DNA from: Bacillota bacterium
GTDB lineage: Bacteria; Bacillota; UBA4882; UBA8346
Direction: 5' to 3'
Assembly (NCBI GenBank): GCA_023400055.1
Contig: JAEXFN010000003.1
Coordinates: 1 to 64,000 of the forward strand
DNA length: 64,000 nt
Below, piece by piece: positions 45,229 through 53,219 of the stretch. The notes beneath the pieces are model-generated. The model saw only the letters and a list, made by a program, of their open reading frames with translations. It was not told where the DNA came from and ran no database searches. Each line of letters begins with the position of its first letter. The first letter of the stretch is position 1. Position numbers and translations under genes: made by a program.

Positions 45229-45486
45229 ATGAGCATGAATCGACCAAGAAGGCCCCAGGAACAACCAGGTCGTCGACCTTATTATCGCCCCGGACCCGCT
45301 TACCCTGGTTATCAGCAACCAAGCTATTGTCCCTACGGAGGGACAGCGTATACGCTGCAATCAGATACCGACGTTACTACTTTAGCCAGCCAACTTGGTG
45401 TTACCGTTTCTACGCTTCTTAATTATAATCCTAGCCTTGATATTTCTTCCACCGTCTCCAGCGGGACGGTTATCTGCGTGCCGTAA
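45229..45486 (+). CDS. Small LysM-domain protein
   Basis: 85 residues. The N-terminal half is Arg/Pro/Tyr-rich (RRPYYRPGPAYPGYQQPSY). The C-terminal half is one LysM domain (YTLQSDTDVTTLASQLGVTV, LLNYNP, VSSGTVICVP), which binds peptidoglycan. No signal peptide, which fits a spore coat or cortex protein made in the mother cell (SafA-like) rather than a secreted one (inference). ATG 45229 lies after TGAGGTGA. Confidence 0.75.
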   Translation: MSMNRPRRPQEQPGRRPYYRPGPAYPGYQQPSYCPYGGTAYTLQSDTDVTTLASQLGVTVSTLLNYNPSLDISSTVSSGTVICVP

Positions 45487-45517
45487 AAATATTAGTGTTT
45501 TTAAAGGAATCTCGAAT

Positions 45518-45558
45518 AAAAAGAGCTGCTGAGAAAGCATGGGATCAGCTCTTTTTTG
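45518..45558 (+). terminator. Intrinsic terminator of LysM gene
   Basis: AAAAAGAGCTG and TCAGCTCTTTTTT arms around a short loop, ending in TTTTTTGTTT. Confidence 0.88.
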
Positions 45559-45644
45559 TTTACACTTCGTTTTAACTTATGCGGGTGAAAAATACAAGCC
45601 CTCACTTTCCAATAGTGAAGGCTCATAACAAAAGGAGGGTTTTA

Positions 45645-45917
45645 ATGAAAAAAGGTACAATCATTAAAATACGCTTGTTTTGTGTTCAATTTGTGGCTAA
45701 ACGATGACAAAAAGACAAACTTCGTTCCATAATAGGAAGTCTGAGCGTAATGTACCGGAGATTCAGGATCCATATGATTATGCAGCGAATTTTTACATAT
45801 AAAGAAAAAATAGGAAAAATGACTTTTTATTCTGACAATCCGGACTATGATCCGATTGAGGTCCATGAAGGAACAAGCTTTATAATGGATCCGATTCTAA
45901 AATGGCATATTGTTTGA
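45645..45917 (+). CDS. Cluster of three tiny overlapping frames, unrecognised
   Basis: AAAGGAGGGTTTTA precedes an ATG at 45645 giving a 20-residue basic peptide (MKKGTIIKIRLFCVQFVAKR). Its TGA overlaps an ATG (45704) opening a 32-residue frame to 45802; a 47-residue acidic frame runs 45774-45917 in another register (MTFYSDNPDYDPIEVHEG). The first site is strong and the ATGA overlap looks like coupled genes, but none resembles a family I know. They may instead be one decayed gene with frameshifts. A CCTCACT hairpin lies just upstream (about 45599-45622). Confidence 0.35.
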
Positions 45918-46437
45918 CATCCCAATACTTCCCCTTAGCAAATATCCGTTCACGAGCAAGACCTTCATAACTCATGCCGATTTTTTGCATAACACGCCCA
46001 GACTTTTCGTTGGGCAAAAAATGACAGCATTCAATGCGATTGAGCCCCATTTCTTCAAAGCCGAATTTTACAATTTGTCTGGCTGCTTCCGGCATTATCC
46101 CCTGACCCCAAAAATTCTTGGCAAGTACATAACCAATCTCGGCCCTACGATTTTTGAAATCATACCAGGAAAACCCAATAGTGCCGATAAGTTTTCCCGT
46201 TTCCCGATAAATAATACCCCAGTCTCCGGCTTCATCCCTTTCATATCGTCCCAAAGTAAATAGGATGAAGCTCCGCGAATCCTCAATGGTTTTATGTGTA
46301 TCCCAGCTTAAATAGCGAGTCACATTATCATCACTAGCGTATTCAAACAGATCCTGATCATCTTTCAGAGTAAGTTTTCTTAAAATTAGCCGATTCGTTT
46401 CTAAAAATGGAGTACCCTTAAAAATAAATTCCGCCAT
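45880..46437 (-). CDS. GNAT N-acetyltransferase (RimJ/RimL type)
   Basis: 185 residues. Acceptor-domain opening LETNRLILRKLTLKDDQDLF and the acetyl-CoA loop EIGYVLAKNFWGQGIMPEAA (a Q/RxxGxG/A variant) are clear, followed by NRIECCHFLPNEKSGRVMQK and IGMSYEG. It transfers acetyl from acetyl-CoA to an amine, perhaps a ribosomal protein N-terminus or a small molecule. It overlaps the tiny frame at 45774-45917 by 38 nt, convergent. Confidence 0.9.
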   Translation of the reverse strand: MAEFIFKGTPFLETNRLILRKLTLKDDQDLFEYASDDNVTRYLSWDTHKTIEDSRSFILFTLGRYERDEAGDWGIIYRETGKLIGTIGFSWYDFKNRRAEIGYVLAKNFWGQGIMPEAARQIVKFGFEEMGLNRIECCHFLPNEKSGRVMQKIGMSYEGLARERIFAKGKYWDVKQYAILESDPL

Positions 46438-46594
46438 TTTTATAGCCTCTTGCTCAAATATTTAAATCAAGTTAACTATAGATTATTCGGAAGAGGCTTC
46501 CATATTCCTGCAAAAGTAATCCTGAACAAAATCACTAGGGATTTTTGAGGCAAAAATAAAGAGTCCGCCGATGGGCAAACCCTTGTCATTGCTA

Positions 46595-46670
46595 TGGCGG
46601 CCCCGAGATGAGTCGAACATCCGACACACGGTTTAGGAAACCGCTGCTCTATCCTCTGAGCTACGGGGCC
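46595..46670 (-). tRNA. tRNA-Arg (anticodon CCT)
   Basis: On the minus strand a 7-bp acceptor (GGCCCCG / CGGGGCC), D-arm AGCTCAGAGGATAGAGCA, anticodon loop TTCCTAA reading AGG codons, T-loop GTTCGACTC, then discriminator G and an encoded CCA. All four arms fold. Confidence 0.95.
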
Positions 46671-46947
46671 AAAAGACTTTTAAGCATAAATATTATACCA
46701 GAGAAAGCTGCTCTTTACAACTTCTAAACCCTGGCAAAATTTAACCCAAATTGACCGAATCAATGGGTTTGACGTGCTTGCGCTCAGGAAAGGGGCGGCA
46801 TCTTACCATGCCATTCCGCATATACTTTCTTCTGAAGCGCCCCGCGCTACAAAAACTTGGCATGTTTGATGGCGGGCAACCTGAACTTTATCCCGCTACC
46901 TGTCATAAGATATGCGGGACATATTTATCGCCGGAGTGTAATCCGCC

Positions 46948-47472
46948 ATGCCTAGGAAGAGTCCTCTGCCCCGTTGGGTCTATTATGGAACCACCACTCA
47001 GTTCCGTTACAGTTTCCAGCGGATTAACCTGAAAAAGGTCGGCCAATTTCAGGAATTTGGACCCGGTTTTTATGCCTACTCTCAGCGCGGAGCGGCCTGT
47101 GAGACCGCGCGCCATGCGGCCACCGCCGGTTCTCATCAGCCGCTGCTCATCACCTTCAAGGTGGACACCGAACAGCTGCAACGTTTGAACGGCTTGATCT
47201 TCACCGCTCCGGACGCCGCCTGGCTGAACTTCATCTTAAAACAATCATTGCCAGCCGGTTCTTGCCGTCCGGCACACGAGTTCATTTACGGACCGGTAGC
47301 CGATCCTTCCATCGGACAGTGTATCGAGGAGATTAAAAAGGGCCGGGGGAGCTATACCGACTTGCAAAAAGCCTGTCAAACGAGGCGCGCTCCCCTCCAG
47401 TACCAGCTTTGCTGTGCAACCCACCAAGCCCTTAATGCCCTGATTTTGCGTGGCCTGCTGACCTTGACCTAG
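46948..47472 (+). CDS. DUF3990 protein (putative ADP-ribosyltransferase-like)
   Basis: 174 residues matching DUF3990 (PF13151): YYGTTTQF start, INLKKVGQFQEFGPGFYAYS core, a middle WLNFIL and FIYGPVADPSIGQCIEEIKK end. The family has an ADP-ribosyltransferase-like fold and is often a toxin paired with a small DUF3791 partner. I find no DUF3791 gene beside it. The 277 nt back to the tRNA show only unsupported frames. Its stop codon overlaps the convergent glycosylase by 4 nt. Start ATG follows GGAGTG. Confidence 0.72.
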   Translation: MPRKSPLPRWVYYGTTTQFRYSFQRINLKKVGQFQEFGPGFYAYSQRGAACETARHAATAGSHQPLLITFKVDTEQLQRLNGLIFTAPDAAWLNFILKQSLPAGSCRPAHEFIYGPVADPSIGQCIEEIKKGRGSYTDLQKACQTRRAPLQYQLCCATHQALNALILRGLLTLT

Positions 47473-48698
47473 TCACGCTTTAAACCGGCAAGCCATTTCA
47501 GGTCCGCACGCCCGGCCAGTTGCTCAGCCATCCGAATGGTTCCGGCCGCAAGATACTCCAAAAACTGTTTGAAACAGTCAACCAGGTCAGCCTGGATCTG
47601 CTCCCTGTTTACCAAATCCGACTCCCACCACCAGTTCTTGATTACCAAAGCCCGATCTTCTTTATCTCTGCCCGGCTCGAAGCGGGCCACAAACCGCCCG
47701 TCATGCAGTACAGGCAGTACATAATAACCATATTGCCGCTCACTGATGGGTTTATAGACCTCCCAACGATAATCGAAGTCGAACAATTCCTTAATCAGCC
47801 GTCGGTCCCAAAGCAAATTATCCAACGGAGCCAAAATCGCCGCCCGCGGCGGGAAATCGGCCTGAATCAACTCTTGGCAGCGATCCCAATCCTCGCTCCG
47901 GACATAACAAGGAACCGCCAAACCCGCCACTTCCACCGCAAACAACTGCTTTTTACGCAGCAACCGCTCAAGCGACTCCTTGCGTTCCTTGGCCTTGAGC
48001 CCGGGAATACCGAGCCAGGCATCGCCGGACTTATTCCAAACCAAGCCGATCCCGCCAATCCGCCGCAATACATGCCAATCGTGGTACTGGGCCTCGGTCC
48101 GGTTCGGATCGGCGGCTTGCAACAGCTCCTCCGGCAGATGCCGGGCGGCAAAATCGTAAACCTTGCGGGTGTGAACCTTATGATGAATGACTAACTCGCC
48201 CCAGAAGTACATGCTCTCCAAAGCGGCCCGGGATAAACGGGTCGGCGCCCAGGGCCAGTCGACGCTCTCATTATAATCCAGGTCCAATGAGGATAAAGGC
48301 CCCCGTTCGGCAATGGCCTGGCGGACCAGGGGCAGGACCGCATTCAACTCCGGACAGCGTTCGATGAACTTTTGCCGGGCGGTCTCCCGCTGCCGCCGGA
48401 AGAACGGCCAATCGGTCACGGCGTAAAGCGACATCATCTTATCCCAGCCGTCCAGGAGCTGCCGTTCCCGATAGAGCAGTTCCCGCAGCAGCGCCGGACG
48501 GAAACCACTTATCCGCGATTGCAGCACCAGTTCCGGATTGCGGCCCACGATATCCAATGGATCGAATTGAATGCACCCCAGTCGGGTTATCATTTCCAAA
48601 ATACCATTCTTGCCCGTCAGCGGGCTTGCGGTTCGTAATCCCTGGTGAGCCAGGATAAAACGGCGCGCCTCCACCTTCGTCAGCTTCACAAGTTTCAT
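47469..48698 (-). CDS. AlkZ/YcaQ-family DNA glycosylase (HTH_42)
   Basis: 409 residues, formerly called winged-helix DUF1006. Tandem winged helices are expected; the catalytic motif near residue 43 reads CIQFDPLDIVGRN, a QxD variant as in AlkZ rather than the QxQ of E. coli YcaQ. Other family segments are GWDKMMSLYAVTDWPFF and ILAPLDNLLWDRR near the end. AlkZ unhooks interstrand crosslinks and bulky alkyl adducts; the QxD form here suggests an alkyl-adduct or crosslink repair role. Stands alone. Confidence 0.85.
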   Translation of the reverse strand: MKLVKLTKVEARRFILAHQGLRTASPLTGKNGILEMITRLGCIQFDPLDIVGRNPELVLQSRISGFRPALLRELLYRERQLLDGWDKMMSLYAVTDWPFFRRQRETARQKFIERCPELNAVLPLVRQAIAERGPLSSLDLDYNESVDWPWAPTRLSRAALESMYFWGELVIHHKVHTRKVYDFAARHLPEELLQAADPNRTEAQYHDWHVLRRIGGIGLVWNKSGDAWLGIPGLKAKERKESLERLLRKKQLFAVEVAGLAVPCYVRSEDWDRCQELIQADFPPRAAILAPLDNLLWDRRLIKELFDFDYRWEVYKPISERQYGYYVLPVLHDGRFVARFEPGRDKEDRALVIKNWWWESDLVNREQIQADLVDCFKQFLEYLAAGTIRMAEQLAGRADLKWLAGLKRD

Positions 48699-48867
48699 TC
48701 GATTGAAATTACCCTTTCTGAATTATAAATTTCTTTATTAAACGCTCGTAGAACCAATCGAACGATTATAAAAAACTTATTATTTTATTAGATCATGGGT
48801 TCATTTTAGCACGAACAAATGTTTGGTTCAACCTTTTTATGTACCTTTCAGGAACTATCTTACAAAA

Positions 48868-48879
48868 AAGTACGTACTT
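48868..48879. promoter_or_regulatory. Candidate HxlR-type operator before nitroreductase
   Basis: The perfect palindrome AAGTACGTACTT sits in ACTATCTTACAAAAAAGTAC, a context I associate with HxlR-family redox/aldehyde regulators in Bacillota. No hxlR gene lies nearby. Position about 67 nt before the nitroreductase start fits a promoter-operator. Confidence 0.45.
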
Positions 48880-48945
48880 GTTATTTTCGGGTTGAAAGGA
48901 TATCTTGATTGAGTAAACGAGTTCGGATTCGGAAGGAGCAAACCA

Positions 48946-49464
48946 ATGAACCCCATGCTTAACACGATATTTAATCGCCGGAGCATTCGTAAGTACACTA
49001 ACCAGCCAATTCCCGAGGACACGGTGCGGCAACTGTTACACGCCGCCATGAGCGCTCCCTCGGCCTGCAACCAGCGGCCATGGCATTTTGTGATTATCAC
49101 CGACCGCCGTATCCTCAATCGTCTGGCGACGATTCATTCCGGTCTGCAGATGCTCAGCGAAGCGCCATTGGCGATCTTGGTGTGTGCAGAACCGGGCCGC
49201 GCCCAATTGGACTTTTTCTGGCAGCACGATTGCGCCGCCGCCACCGAGAATATCTTAATCGCCGCGGCAGCCAGCGGTTTAGGCGCCGTATGGCTTGGCG
49301 TCAATCCGAACGGCGATGACGCAGCACGGCAAATCGGCCGAATCGCCGAGCTTCCGGAGGCTATTTTGCCCTTTGCACTGGTTTCCCTGGGCTATCCCGC
49401 CGAAACCAAATCAACCGGCGACCGGTTCCTGGCCGAGCGCGTTCATTTTTCGAGCCGCTGGTGA
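48946..49464 (+). CDS. Nitroreductase-family flavoprotein
   Basis: 172 residues. N-terminal FMN-binding RRSIRKYTNQPIP, SAPSACNQRPWHFVIIT, and C-terminal region GLGAVWLGVNP with LPEAILPFALVSLGYP. It uses FMN and NAD(P)H to reduce nitro compounds or quinones; some relatives remodel flavins. GGAAGGAG lies upstream. A palindrome at 48868 may allow redox control. It is shorter than the 200-220 residues of many nitroreductases, matching the compact anaerobic group. Confidence 0.92.
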   Translation: MNPMLNTIFNRRSIRKYTNQPIPEDTVRQLLHAAMSAPSACNQRPWHFVIITDRRILNRLATIHSGLQMLSEAPLAILVCAEPGRAQLDFFWQHDCAAATENILIAAAASGLGAVWLGVNPNGDDAARQIGRIAELPEAILPFALVSLGYPAETKSTGDRFLAERVHFSSRW

Positions 49465-49584
49465 GTTGAGACTGTGCAAATAAGCCAATTCATGCCATAA
49501 TAGATATGGATAAGTTTGAAAATCGATTTTTGAGCAAGCTTTGCCATCCGTGAAGCGTAGTTGATTCCACATAGAGGTGAATTC

Positions 49585-50316
49585 ATGAGCCAGCCGCGCG
49601 CGAAAATTACTTATCTGTTTCATAGCGGATACATGGTAGAAACCGCTAATTTCTTGCTGATTTTCGACTATTATCAACCCAAGGCTGATTTAACGAAAAC
49701 GATCGAAAATGGTTATATCGACGGCGACTGGCTGCGGAATCGCTCCAATGTCTACGTCTTCGTTTCGCATCGCCATGGTGATCACCTAGATCCGGCGATC
49801 TTCGAATGGGCGGCCGCCAATCCGGAGTTGACCTATATCCTCAGCCGCGATATCCGGAAAAAGCCCGCCGCTGCCCAATGCCGTTCGATGGCGCCGTATC
49901 AAGAATTCCGGGCCGAGGGCATCGACGTCCAAACCTTCGGTTCGACCGACATCGGCGTGTCGTTTTTGGTTCGGGTCGATGGCTTGAGTATCTTTCATGC
50001 CGGCGATCTCAACTGGTGGCACTGGAAAGAAGATACCCCCAGAGAGCAGGGCGCCGCGGAAAAGGCTTTCAAAGCGGAAATTGGCAAACTGGCGGGCCAG
50101 CGTATCGATATTGCCTTTTTCCCGGTCGACCGTAGACTGGAAGAGTATTTCGCCGACGGAGCCGTTTACTTTGCGCTGCAGCTCAAACCGCAACTGTTGC
50201 TGCCAATGCACTTTAGCGAAGATTACGGGGCGACTCAAGCTTTCATTGCCAAAGCAGAGCAACTTGCTATCCCCAGCCTGGCGATTAACCGCCGCGGCCA
50301 GATCATCGAATTCTGA
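49585..50316 (+). CDS. Metallo-beta-lactamase-fold hydrolase (UlaG-like)
   Basis: About 243 residues. The metal motif H-R-H-G-D-H lies at FVSHRHGDHLDP; FHAGDLNWWHW supplies the bridging Asp and LLPMHFSEDYG the last His. Overall layout (LFHSGYMVET, IFDYYQP) matches UlaG/YtkL-like hydrolases of unclear substrate. ATG 49585 with AGAGGTGA upstream. Stands alone with a terminator. Confidence 0.88.
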   Translation: MSQPRAKITYLFHSGYMVETANFLLIFDYYQPKADLTKTIENGYIDGDWLRNRSNVYVFVSHRHGDHLDPAIFEWAAANPELTYILSRDIRKKPAAAQCRSMAPYQEFRAEGIDVQTFGSTDIGVSFLVRVDGLSIFHAGDLNWWHWKEDTPREQGAAEKAFKAEIGKLAGQRIDIAFFPVDRRLEEYFADGAVYFALQLKPQLLLPMHFSEDYGATQAFIAKAEQLAIPSLAINRRGQIIEF

Positions 50317-50378
50317 AGTAAATCGGAACTCACAAATCGTTCCAAATTGAATTCCGTGCCAAATTTCTATTAAAACGA

Positions 50379-50415
50379 ACGCCCGTTCCGAAACTTTCGG
50401 TCCGGGCGTCGCTTA
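50379..50415 (+). terminator. Intrinsic terminator of hydrolase gene
   Basis: ACGCCCG / CGGGCGT arms with an inner CCGAAA/TTTCGG stem, then CGCTTATTTTC. T-rich tail is moderate. Confidence 0.7.
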
Positions 50416-50525
50416 TTTTCAAGCTTTTTGAGCCTCAACTAATTTTATCCGCTTTCTCCCTCTCTCAGTACATTTGGCTTTCTTGGGCGTTTACGTAATA
50501 TTTTCTTCCAGAATATTACATTAAT

Positions 50526-50554
50526 TTGCAGGAATTTCCCATTTATTGTATAAT
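50526..50554 (+). promoter_or_regulatory. Sigma-A promoter of RCC1 lipoprotein gene
   Basis: TTGCAG, 17-nt spacer, TATAAT, ending 52 nt before the start codon. Confidence 0.75.
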
Positions 50555-50606
50555 ACTGTAAATAATTGTTACATAGGACAAGTTATTAAATCTTTTTGGA
50601 GGTGAC

Positions 50607-52694
50607 ATGTTGAAAAGGCTTCTTCTGCTCTTACTTAGCGGTTTGCTCCTACTAACGGGTTGCGGCGGCGGCAAAAACAGTTCCAATTCAACAAAGACCG
50701 GCACCCTCAGCGTAAAGATTTCCGATGCCGCTTTTAAGGCCCGGATCATTCAACCTTCCCTTGATATGAAAATCGCTTCATATCGTATTTCAGGGAATGG
50801 GCCCAATGAAGCTACCTTTCCCGCGATGAACATCACCGAAGATACAGCTACCATCAGTTCGCTCGTTCCCGGCGATTGGACCATTACCGTTGACGCTAAA
50901 AATGCCGCCGGCGACATCATCGCTTCGGGTTATGCCGAGACCACGATTATTTCCGGGACAACCTCGCCCGTAAGCATTGAGGTCCGGCCGCTGGAAGGGA
51001 ATGGCGTTCTCCGCTTGGCGCTATCGTGGCCCGCTGGGATCATCTCCGACCCGCTGGTAACCGGCAAACTTACCTCGCAAAGCACCGACGCTGTTACACC
51101 GCTTAATTTCAACTTAGCCGGAAACAAGCTATCGGCCAGCTATGAGAATACCCAGTTGGCGGCGGGATACTACCTGCTCTCGGTACAATTGAACAATGCC
51201 GATTACCAGTCGTGGGGTGCCGTGGAAGCGGTCCGAATCATCGCCGGGCAAACCTCCGAAGGATCTTATCCGCTGACCACGTCACAAATCGACCCCAATG
51301 AAGGAGGCCTGGTCGTCGATATCAAGCCCGATCTGCAGAACCCGATCGTCATCACCTTCAGCGGCCAAGTCGATGAAATCCGCGAAGGCACCAGCATGAC
51401 CATAACCGCCACTGCTTCGGAACAGGTCGACAGCTATCAATGGTATCTGGATGGAAAATCACTCAATAATGAAACATCCACAACCATTACCATCGGCAGC
51501 AGCCTGAAATTGGGCGGCCACCGGCTGGATCTAGTCGTTACCAAAGGACACACCGTCAGTTCGGAGGCGGTTCACTTTAAGGTTATCTCCGCTAGCGCCA
51601 CTCCTTCGCCGAGTCCTACTCCAACGCCCACTCCGGTAATCCCGCAACCCGGTTCCTTTACCGTGGCCGCTGGCGATGATCATTGCCTGGCCCTAAAAAA
51701 CGGCACTGTATACGCTTGGGGGCGAAACACCTATGGACAACTTGGCACCGGTTCCTTTGACGCCACCAATGCCAGGGTAGCGGTTCCCGGCCTTAACGGA
51801 ATCACCCAAGTAGTTTCCGGCCAATCACACAGTCTGGCCGTAGCGAGCAACGGCGACTTGTACGGCTGGGGTTATAACAACTATGGCCAGTTGGGGAATA
51901 ATTCCACTCAAAATCTGAATGTCCCGTCGCGCATTCTCACCAACGTGACGGCGGTCGCCGCGGGAAACAGCCACACGCTCGCCTTGAAAGGCGATGGCAC
52001 CGTATGGTCCTGGGGCGATAATTCCTATGGGCAGCTTGGCAACGGAACCAAAACCACCAGCTACAATCCTGTTCCGGTCAGCAACTTGTCGGGAATTGTG
52101 GCGATCACCGCCGGCTCTTATCATTCGCTGGCGTTAAAAAATGATGGCACCATCTGGGCCTGGGGATCCAATATGAACGGCAAACTGGGTATCAATTCCA
52201 CCGAGGAAAGCCCGATTCCAAAGCAAGTACACATCCTGACCGATGCGATAGCAATCGCCGGCGGCGGCAGCCATAGCCTGGCCGTGAAGAGCGATGGCAC
52301 GGTTTGGGGATGGGGCTATAACAACTATCAACAGATTACCACCAATACCAGTAAAAGTTCTTACCCGGAACCCGTCCTCATTAGTGGATTGTCCGGGATC
52401 ATTAAAGTGGCGGCCGGAGAGTATCATTCGTTGGCCCTGAGAAATGACGGAACGGTCTGGAGCTGGGGTTCCAACGGATCCGACCAGCTGGGACGGGGCA
52501 ACGGTTCCACTAACGGCGTGCCAACTCAAATCAGTTCCGTGAGCGGGGTGGTGGCCATCAGTTCCCAATTCAGTTCCAACCTGGCTCAGACGGCCAGCGG
52601 CATTCTCTGGTCCTGGGGCAAAAATAACTATGGCCAATTGGGCAACGATTCTACTGAAAACAGCAATATCCCGGTTACAGTCCTAGGACTGTAA
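50607..52694 (+). CDS. Lipoprotein with RCC1 beta-propeller repeats
   Basis: 695 residues. Lipobox LLLTGC at the N-terminus, then Ig/carboxypeptidase-like beta domains (to about residue 330), a PTPTPTP linker, then seven RCC1 repeats each like VAAGDDHCLALKNGTVYAWG / GQLGNNST, forming a propeller to the end. It is anchored in a membrane and faces outward; RCC1 propellers generally bind proteins, so a surface adhesin or scaffold is likely (inference). ATG follows TGGAGGTGAC. It has its own promoter. Confidence 0.9.
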   Translation: MLKRLLLLLLSGLLLLTGCGGGKNSSNSTKTGTLSVKISDAAFKARIIQPSLDMKIASYRISGNGPNEATFPAMNITEDTATISSLVPGDWTITVDAKNAAGDIIASGYAETTIISGTTSPVSIEVRPLEGNGVLRLALSWPAGIISDPLVTGKLTSQSTDAVTPLNFNLAGNKLSASYENTQLAAGYYLLSVQLNNADYQSWGAVEAVRIIAGQTSEGSYPLTTSQIDPNEGGLVVDIKPDLQNPIVITFSGQVDEIREGTSMTITATASEQVDSYQWYLDGKSLNNETSTTITIGSSLKLGGHRLDLVVTKGHTVSSEAVHFKVISASATPSPSPTPTPTPVIPQPGSFTVAAGDDHCLALKNGTVYAWGRNTYGQLGTGSFDATNARVAVPGLNGITQVVSGQSHSLAVASNGDLYGWGYNNYGQLGNNSTQNLNVPSRILTNVTAVAAGNSHTLALKGDGTVWSWGDNSYGQLGNGTKTTSYNPVPVSNLSGIVAITAGSYHSLALKNDGTIWAWGSNMNGKLGINSTEESPIPKQVHILTDAIAIAGGGSHSLAVKSDGTVWGWGYNNYQQITTNTSKSSYPEPVLISGLSGIIKVAAGEYHSLALRNDGTVWSWGSNGSDQLGRGNGSTNGVPTQISSVSGVVAISSQFSSNLAQTASGILWSWGKNNYGQLGNDSTENSNIPVTVLGL

Positions 52695-52760
52695 ATGCTA
52701 TACCGAAAACCACGCGCCATTCCGTCCTATCATTGAACTTACTAAACTTATTGCAATTAA

Positions 52761-52794
52761 ACCAAGAGCCCGCTTGCTGAAAGGGGCTCTTGGT
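52761..52794. terminator. Hairpin between convergent genes
   Basis: Perfect 11-bp stem (ACCAAGAGCCC / GGGCTCTTGGT) with a 12-nt loop, between the RCC1 gene (+) and the CMD gene (-). No long U-run on either side. Confidence 0.6.
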
Positions 52795-52807
52795 GCATAT
52801 TATCGGA

Positions 52808-53203
52808 CTATTTCCGTTCATCCGGCGATTCCGACATGTTCCTGGCGGCGCAAACCTTTTGCAAAACCTGCAAAGCGTTGAGCGCCCGGGGGAAACCGGC
52901 ATAGGCCGCGCAATGAATCGTGATCTCAATCAATTCCGCTTGTGTGAAACCGCTGTTCAATGCGGAATAAAAATGAAACGGCAACTGATTCTCGGCGCCC
53001 AGAGTGATCAGCGCTGATAGCGTCAGTAATTCACGCTGTTTGAGGTCCAGATGCGGGCGGGTGTAAATTTCGCCGAAACCAAATTCAGTGATAATTTTGG
53101 CGAAATCGGGCGAGAAGGCGCTCACTTCTTCCAAAGCTTTTAACCCTTGTTCTCCCGCCAACTCCTTCACGACCGCGATTCCCCGTTGATAACGATCTGC
53201 CAT
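52808..53203 (-). CDS. Carboxymuconolactone decarboxylase-family protein
   Basis: 131 residues of the CMD fold (ALEEVSAFSPDFAKIITEFG; LDLKQRELLTLSALITLGAE; ITIHCAAYAGFPRALNALQV). It resembles PcaC-type proteins and lacks the CxxC of AhpD, so peroxidase-partner activity is unlikely. No aromatic-degradation genes are nearby; function unknown. It lies 16 nt downstream of the GGDEF-EAL gene, same strand. Confidence 0.88.
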   Translation of the reverse strand: MADRYQRGIAVVKELAGEQGLKALEEVSAFSPDFAKIITEFGFGEIYTRPHLDLKQRELLTLSALITLGAENQLPFHFYSALNSGFTQAELIEITIHCAAYAGFPRALNALQVLQKVCAARNMSESPDERK

Positions 53204-53219
53204 TCAACCAACCCCTCCT

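Noticed and set aside
46751..47032. 93-codon plus-strand frame as a DUF3791 partner of the DUF3990 gene
   Set aside because: Its sequence does not resemble DUF3791 and it overlaps the DUF3990 start in another frame.
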